In this document: positions 58,447-62,500 of the stretch, in pieces | Position numbering within the stretch: position 1 is the stretch's first letter | How the letters are laid out: every line of letters starts with the position of its first letter | Assembly: GCF_002250055.1 (NCBI RefSeq) | Contig: NZ_CP018866.1 | Span: 4,700,001 to 4,762,500 of the forward strand | Direction of reading: 5' to 3' | DNA length: 62,500 bases | DNA from: Sutcliffiella cohnii | GTDB taxonomy: Bacteria; Bacillota; Bacilli; Bacillales; Bacillaceae_I | The notes under the pieces: model-generated | What the model was told of the DNA's origin: nothing | What the model saw: the letters and a program-made list of their open reading frames with translations, nothing else | The model's database searches: none | Position numbers and translations under genes: made by a program

Positions 58447-58989
58447 ATAGAGGTAAATATCGATTATATAAAGGAAAATAACGAATGTATAGGTGCTGGT
58501 AGTGAAGGAAAAGTGTACAAGTTATCTCATGACACATGTATTAAAATATATAAGAAGCGTGGGGATGCTAGGGAAGAAGCGAAGGCATTAAAACATGGAG
58601 CAGGAACTAACTATCTTCCTAAATTATATAAAACAGGGCAAAACTATAATGTAATGGAATATATAGAAGGAAAACCGTTGGATGTATATTTGAAGCAAAG
58701 AAAAGTATTAAGTAAAGAACTTGCTAAAGAATTAGTATTAATGCTGAAGGATTTAGAACATATAAAGTTCAATAGAATTGATGCTCGATTAAGGCATATT
58801 TTTGTAAAGGATGACCAAAATATCAAAGTTATAGATCATGTTAGTGCTTTTAGATATAAAACAGATTATCCTATTCACCTTTATAGAGGATTAAAAAAAT
58901 TGGGGTATCTAACAGTTTTTTTACAACAACTAGAAAAATTAGATCCCCCTTTATTTAAGCGTTGGGAAAAAGCAAGAATGCATAAATAA
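58447..58989 (+). CDS. small protein-kinase-like protein, start codon unusual
   Basis: 180 aa if read from ATA 58447. The frame is open from 58378, but no ATG, GTG or TTG occurs in it until GTG 58513. A perfect AAGGAGGG (58432-58439) stands 7 bases before ATA. Starting at GTG would remove the glycine-loop IGAGSEGKV (15-23). K33, E43, hinge VMEYIEGKPL, catalytic D112 (RIDARLRHIFV) and D130 (VIDHVSAF) are present; the usual Asn of the catalytic loop is His117 and DFG is DHV. Probably a divergent Ser/Thr or small-molecule kinase; the substrate is unknown. Confidence 0.7.
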   Translation: MEVNIDYIKENNECIGAGSEGKVYKLSHDTCIKIYKKRGDAREEAKALKHGAGTNYLPKLYKTGQNYNVMEYIEGKPLDVYLKQRKVLSKELAKELVLMLKDLEHIKFNRIDARLRHIFVKDDQNIKVIDHVSAFRYKTDYPIHLYRGLKKLGYLTVFLQQLEKLDPPLFKRWEKARMHK

Positions 58990-59101
58990 GTCATTTTATA
59001 TAATCTAAGGACATTTCCTTTCTTGGAAAAACGTACTCATTCTTTCTACGCATGAGGTGTGTTTACAGGTTAAACACTATTTGTATGAAAGGGTGAGAAA
59101 A

Positions 59102-59545
59102 ATGAATGTAGTCACAACCTTTAAAGAGAAGCGAAGAGAAAAGCAACAGAAATATGAGCGGAAAATGCTTCGTGAAATCTCAGTAGAGCTCTTGAGAAAC
59201 AAGGTAAGAGAGTTTTTTGGACCACAACTAAAGATGAATGGGCGTCCTATCGAAGCGGTGGAAGAAGGTTGTCTTGATGTAGCAATTGAAGCGTATTTGT
59301 TAGGCGCCTCATATGGAAAGTTTGGTTACCAAGGAGAGAATGAAGAAAAGGTGCGAACAAGATGCTATAGAGAAGAGAAATATTTAATTGATACTTTATA
59401 CGATTATTTTCTATATTGGGGAGTATTTTGTGAAAGTGATATGGAATGCGAATCGTTTTATTATAAATGTGAATCGTTTATTTTATATTGGTGGAGAGAT
59501 GGTTTTGAAAAAAGCATAAAAAGATATCGTATGAGACTACATTAA
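59102..59545 (+). CDS. ybaK: DUF2521 family protein YbaK
   Basis: 147 aa from ATG 59102; a GTG at 59057 would give a longer, unlikely start. Rich in charged and aromatic residues (KYLIDTLYDYFLYWGVFCESDMECESFYYKCESFILYWWRDGF), with no signal peptide or membrane helix. Function unknown. It lies before cwlD, as ybaK does in B. subtilis, and marks the return of the conserved gene order after the inserted genes. Confidence 0.82.
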   Translation: MNVVTTFKEKRREKQQKYERKMLREISVELLRNKVREFFGPQLKMNGRPIEAVEEGCLDVAIEAYLLGASYGKFGYQGENEEKVRTRCYREEKYLIDTLYDYFLYWGVFCESDMECESFYYKCESFILYWWRDGFEKSIKRYRMRLH

Positions 59546-59605
59546 TAATCATAAACTCCCCCCTTGTCCCATATAGTGTAAGGAGGACATGCGGGAGGGG
59601 AATGT

Positions 59606-60316
59606 ATGAGAAAATGGCAGTTTTGGGCTTTTCTTACCGGAGCTCTTTTGTTGATATATATCGTTCAATTTCAATTTTTTAACAAAGATACGTGGGAGCA
59701 ATGGAATTTACCTTTGTCCGGGAAAATTATAATTTTAGACCCTGGACATGGTGGCCCTGACGGTGGAGCGGTAGGGGGAGATATTTTAGAAAAAGACGTT
59801 GCTCTCCAAGTATCCTTATATTTAAAAGATTATTTACAAGAACAAGGTGCATTAGTCATGATGACAAGGGAAGAGGATGTAGACCTAGCAAGTGAAGGTA
59901 CAAGGGGCTATAGTAGAAGAAAAGCGGAAGACTTACGAAAAAGAGTGGAAATGATTAACCATTCGGATGCGGATCTCTTTTTAAGTATACATCTTAATGC
60001 CATTCCTTCACCAAAATGGCGGGGGGCCCAGACATTTTATTATCGATCAATAGAAGAAAACCAACGTCTTGCCAAATTTGTTCAAGACGAATTCAGAAAA
60101 AACTTAGAAAACACAAATAGAAGTGCAAAATCCATAAATGGAATTTATTTATTAAAGCATGCGAATATACCAGGTGCATTAGTGGAAGTTGGTTTTTTAT
60201 CCAATCCTAGCGAGCGAGAACTATTACGATCTGAAGAATATCAAAAAGCGTTAGCGGCATCTATTTATAACGGAATTATGCGCCATTATACGAATGAAGT
60301 AGAAGCACCAGAATAG
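59606..60316 (+). CDS. cwlD: N-acetylmuramoyl-L-alanine amidase CwlD
   Basis: 236 aa. A membrane anchor or signal (residues about 6-24) leads to an Amidase_3 domain with zinc ligands in IILDPGHGGPDGG, ILEKDVALQ and LSIHLNAIP, and the catalytic Glu in ALVEVGFLSNP. CwlD takes part in making muramic-delta-lactam in spore cortex peptidoglycan, needed for germination. Own ribosome binding site GGGAGGGG; YbaK is upstream. Confidence 0.95.
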   Translation: MRKWQFWAFLTGALLLIYIVQFQFFNKDTWEQWNLPLSGKIIILDPGHGGPDGGAVGGDILEKDVALQVSLYLKDYLQEQGALVMMTREEDVDLASEGTRGYSRRKAEDLRKRVEMINHSDADLFLSIHLNAIPSPKWRGAQTFYYRSIEENQRLAKFVQDEFRKNLENTNRSAKSINGIYLLKHANIPGALVEVGFLSNPSERELLRSEEYQKALAASIYNGIMRHYTNEVEAPE

Positions 60317-60324
60317 TAAAAATC

Positions 60325-60351
60325 AAGCTCGCTTAAATAGCGGGCTTATAT
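60325..60351 (+). terminator. hairpin after cwlD
   Basis: AAGCTCGCT pairs with AGCGGGCTT around TAAAT; the T-run is broken (ATATTTG), so termination is probably partial. Confidence 0.6.
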
Positions 60352-60415
60352 TTGTTTTATATAAAATCATACTTTGAAAGTGTGAGTTTCTTTATTCTCC
60401 AAAAGAATAACGATA

Positions 60416-60424
60416 TGTTATACT
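60416..60424 (+). promoter_or_regulatory. extended -10 promoter of salA
   Basis: TGT-TATACT (60416-60424) is an extended -10 element; the -35 region (TTCTCC, 18 bp upstream) is poor. Confidence 0.45.
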
Positions 60425-60466
60425 AATATTGTAAACGAATTCAAAATACATAAGGGTGGGGTCAAC

Positions 60467-61510
60467 GTGATAACAAAAGACAAAGTTATTGAAGTACTTG
60501 GTAATCTTCAAGATCCTTTTTTACATAAATCTCTAGTAGAATTGAACGCAATTGAGGACATTTCAATAAAAGAGGAAAAAAATCATGTGAGTGTAAAAGT
60601 AGCAATCGCAAAAACTGGTACTCCTGAGCAAATGCAGCTTCAAACAATGATTGTAGATGGACTTAAATCCGCTGGGGCAACGACTGTTGGGATTCGTTTT
60701 TCCGAGTTACCAGAAGAAACGTTAGCTCAATTTGGAGTGGCAACAGAAAATACAACAAACTTATTAAATAATAATAAAACAACATTCATTGCTATAGCGA
60801 GTGGTAAAGGTGGAGTCGGTAAATCAACGGTATCTGTTAACTTAGCAATTGCGTTAGCTCGTCTTGGCAAAAAAGTAGGGCTTATTGATGCAGACATTTA
60901 TGGATTTAGTGTTCCTGATATGATGGGAATTACAAAACGACCTGTAATAAGAGGAGAACGAATCATTCCGGTAGAAAGAAAAGGAGTGAGCGTTATTTCG
61001 ATGGGCTTTTTTGTAGAAGACAACTCTCCTGTAATTTGGAGAGGCCCGATGTTAGGAAAAATGTTAAATAACTTTTTTACAGAAGTAGAATGGGGAGAGT
61101 TAGATTACTTGTTGTTAGACTTACCTCCAGGGACTGGTGATGTAGCACTGGATGTGCACTCTATGTTGCCATCCTGTAAAGAAATTATCGTAACAACCCC
61201 TCATCCAACTGCTGCTTTCGTTGCGGCTAGAGCGGGTGCAATGGCTATCAAAACAGACCATCAAGTAATCGGTGTTATTGAAAACATGTCATACTTTGAA
61301 AGCAAAGTTACAGGAGAGAAGGAATATGTGTTTGGAAAAGGTGGCGGTGAAAAGCTGTCTGAAGAACTACAGGCACCTTTACTTGGACAACTTCCTTTGC
61401 AGCAGCCTGATTGGGATGATGAAGATTTTGCGCCTTCTGTATATCAGGATGACCATCGTTTAGGGAAAATTTATTTAGATATTGCCCAGAAAGTAGTAGA
61501 ACTAGCATAA
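60467..61510 (+). CDS. salA: Mrp/ApbC family ATPase SalA
   Basis: 347 aa, GTG start behind AAGGGTGGGG. An N-terminal MIP18-type domain (residues about 3-80) precedes a P-loop ATPase with the deviant Walker A IASGKGGVGKSTVSVNLA. LIDADIYGFSVPDMMG and LLLDLPPGTGD follow. The family includes iron-sulfur carriers; in B. subtilis SalA represses scoC and so raises protease production. The usual CxxC of Fe-S carriers is not evident. Confidence 0.94.
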   Translation: MITKDKVIEVLGNLQDPFLHKSLVELNAIEDISIKEEKNHVSVKVAIAKTGTPEQMQLQTMIVDGLKSAGATTVGIRFSELPEETLAQFGVATENTTNLLNNNKTTFIAIASGKGGVGKSTVSVNLAIALARLGKKVGLIDADIYGFSVPDMMGITKRPVIRGERIIPVERKGVSVISMGFFVEDNSPVIWRGPMLGKMLNNFFTEVEWGELDYLLLDLPPGTGDVALDVHSMLPSCKEIIVTTPHPTAAFVAARAGAMAIKTDHQVIGVIENMSYFESKVTGEKEYVFGKGGGEKLSEELQAPLLGQLPLQQPDWDDEDFAPSVYQDDHRLGKIYLDIAQKVVELA

Positions 61511-61514
61511 ATAT

Positions 61515-61549
61515 AAAAGAGGAATCGTCATGGACGGTTCCTCTTTTAC
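61515..61549. terminator. bidirectional terminator between salA and gerD
   Basis: AAAAGAGGAA-(T)-CGTC pairs with GACG-G-TTCCTCTTTT. A-rich and T-rich flanks let it work on both strands, as suits convergent genes. Confidence 0.88.
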
Positions 61550-61567
61550 CACTTTTTGCGAGGAAGA

Positions 61568-62200
61568 TTAACCTCCTCCTCCACCACCGCCACTTTCTCC
61601 TTGGCCACCGCCACCTTGCTGTTGTTCTCCACCTTGACCTTGCTGACCACCTTGCATTTCTTCTGCACCTTTTAATAATATTTCCTGTATTTTTGCTTTG
61701 AATAGAGGACTTTCAAACGTTTCTGTTATTACTTGTTGTAAATGGCTACGCATTTCTTTACTACTCATTATTTTTATATATTGCTGTTGCATTTCCGGGT
61801 CTTGTAAAATTTGCATCATTAAACCTTGGTATTCTGGGTCTTTCATTAAGTCTTTTATTAACTGTTCATGCTCTTTTTCCATACTTTTAGAAAAAGACTC
61901 AGCAAACTTAGGGTCTTGGAAAATTTTCGTCCAAAATTTTGCACCGTTTTCACTTGTTAAAGTTTGTTCGATAGATTGGCTTACAATTTGCTGATCTAAT
62001 ACTAGTTCTTGCTTTAATTCTTCATCTTGTAATACTTCCTGAATAGCCTTTTTACCTTCATCAGTTTTTAGAATATCGACAACCATCTTTTTTGTTTGAT
62101 CGTAATCAGCCTGCCCACCACCTTGGTCATTTGGTGCACAGCCGACCATGCTTATAGGGAAAAATATTGTTAATAGGAGCAATAAAAGCAGCCTTTTCAA
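61568..62200 (-). CDS. gerD: spore germination lipoprotein GerD
   Basis: 210 aa, TTG start behind AAAGGAGC on the minus strand. A signal peptide ending MVGC (lipobox Cys at residue about 21) makes it a lipoprotein. A helical core (residues about 35-185) forms the trimeric scaffold that clusters germinant receptors into the germinosome in the spore inner membrane. The tail is almost only Gly and Gln (from about residue 184) and probably disordered. A sigma-G type promoter precedes it. Confidence 0.95.
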   Translation of the reverse strand: MKRLLLLLLLTIFFPISMVGCAPNDQGGGQADYDQTKKMVVDILKTDEGKKAIQEVLQDEELKQELVLDQQIVSQSIEQTLTSENGAKFWTKIFQDPKFAESFSKSMEKEHEQLIKDLMKDPEYQGLMMQILQDPEMQQQYIKIMSSKEMRSHLQQVITETFESPLFKAKIQEILLKGAEEMQGGQQGQGGEQQQGGGGQGESGGGGGGG

Positions 62201-62237
62201 AGAAGACAGCTCCTTTCATAAATGTATTAGCTATATT

Positions 62238-62266
62238 TAATATGGGTAAATTTTTACGAAATATAC
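62238..62266 (-). promoter_or_regulatory. sigma-G (or sigma-F) promoter of gerD
   Basis: On the minus strand GTATA (plus 62262-62266), 17 bp, CATATTA (plus 62238-62244). Both boxes fit the forespore consensus GHATR and CATNHTA, matching the known forespore expression of gerD. Confidence 0.72.
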
Positions 62267-62355
62267 AAATTTGAAATTGCGAGAAGGTGGATTTTTCAAT
62301 TACCAGTTGATACAATCAAGGGAGGAATTTTAATCTTTTCTTGGAGGAACTGAAA

Positions 62356-62500
62356 GTGAATAGTCGAAATTGGGTACGTTTGTTCCTAACCACTTTATTA
62401 ATTGGAGCAGTTTCTACTGTAATTGTAGGATTTGTTGTTAGGTGGAATGAACATCAAGATTTATTTATTAATGGAGAAATATTAGAAATATTATCAGTAA
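62356..62500 (+). CDS. kbaA: KinB-signalling pathway activation protein KbaA (partial)
   Basis: First 48 codons, running off the right edge. GTG start behind TTGGAGG. MNSRNWVRLFLTTLLIGAVSTVIVGFVVRW opens with a membrane helix (about residues 7-28), as in KbaA, a membrane protein needed for full activity of the sporulation kinase KinB. Position after gerD supports the call. Confidence 0.85.
   Translation, partial: MNSRNWVRLFLTTLLIGAVSTVIVGFVVRWNEHQDLFINGEILEILSV

Overview
The window is part of the chromosome of a low-GC, endospore-forming member of the Bacillaceae; the genus cannot be settled from sequence alone. Gene order follows the Bacillus subtilis origin-proximal region almost gene for gene: rRNA operon end, ctsR-mcsA-mcsB-clpC, radA-disA-yacL, ispD-ispF, gltX-cysE-cysS-mrnC-rlmB-rae1-sigH, rpmG-secE-nusG, rplK-rplA-rplJ-rplL-ybxB-rpoB-rpoC, the str operon, the S10/spc/alpha ribosomal cluster, ecfA1-ecfA2-ecfT-truA, rplM-rpsI, then ybaK-cwlD-salA-gerD-kbaA. 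SigH, CwlD, GerD with a sigma-G type promoter, and KbaA mark a spore former.

Region by region. 1-2035: the 3' end of a 23S rRNA gene, an intact 5S gene and terminator, then about 1.5 kb without protein genes. This stretch holds two truncated 5S copies that kept their terminators, two structured RNA-like elements and an array of octamers spaced 21 bp. 2036-6722: CtsR-controlled heat-shock operon. 6806-11649: RadA, DisA, a PIN-TRAM protein and two isoprenoid enzymes. 11804-18075: tRNA-charging and RNA-processing genes with a cysteine T-box before cysE, ending in sigH under its own promoter. 18083-29972: protein export (SecE), NusG, the L11/L1/L10/L12 genes with RNA leaders, and the two large RNA polymerase subunits. 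30090-34978: str operon from rplGB to tuf. 35240-50502: one long ribosomal cluster from rpsJ to rplQ with secY, adk, map, infA and rpoA embedded. 50644-54931: energy-coupling-factor transporter module, truA, and rplM-rpsI behind an L13 leader.

After rpsI the conserved order is broken by about 4 kb of accessory genes: a glycosyltransferase on the minus strand, galE, a wrbA-like quinone reductase and a small kinase-like gene. A diverged second copy of the rpsI 3' end, followed by a strong terminator, lies just beyond galE. This suggests that the glycosyltransferase-galE pair entered by insertion at the end of rpsI. Conserved order resumes at ybaK.

The genes mostly serve one purpose, building the transcription and translation machinery. 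They are controlled by strong sigma-A promoters and by RNA leaders (T-box, L10, L13, an S10-type leader and two look-alike sites before rplK and rplA). No wholly new multi-gene system is evident. The less ordinary signals are the rpsI insertion scar, the kinase-like gene without a usual start codon, the 21-bp phased array, the rRNA-operon debris and several leader structures.
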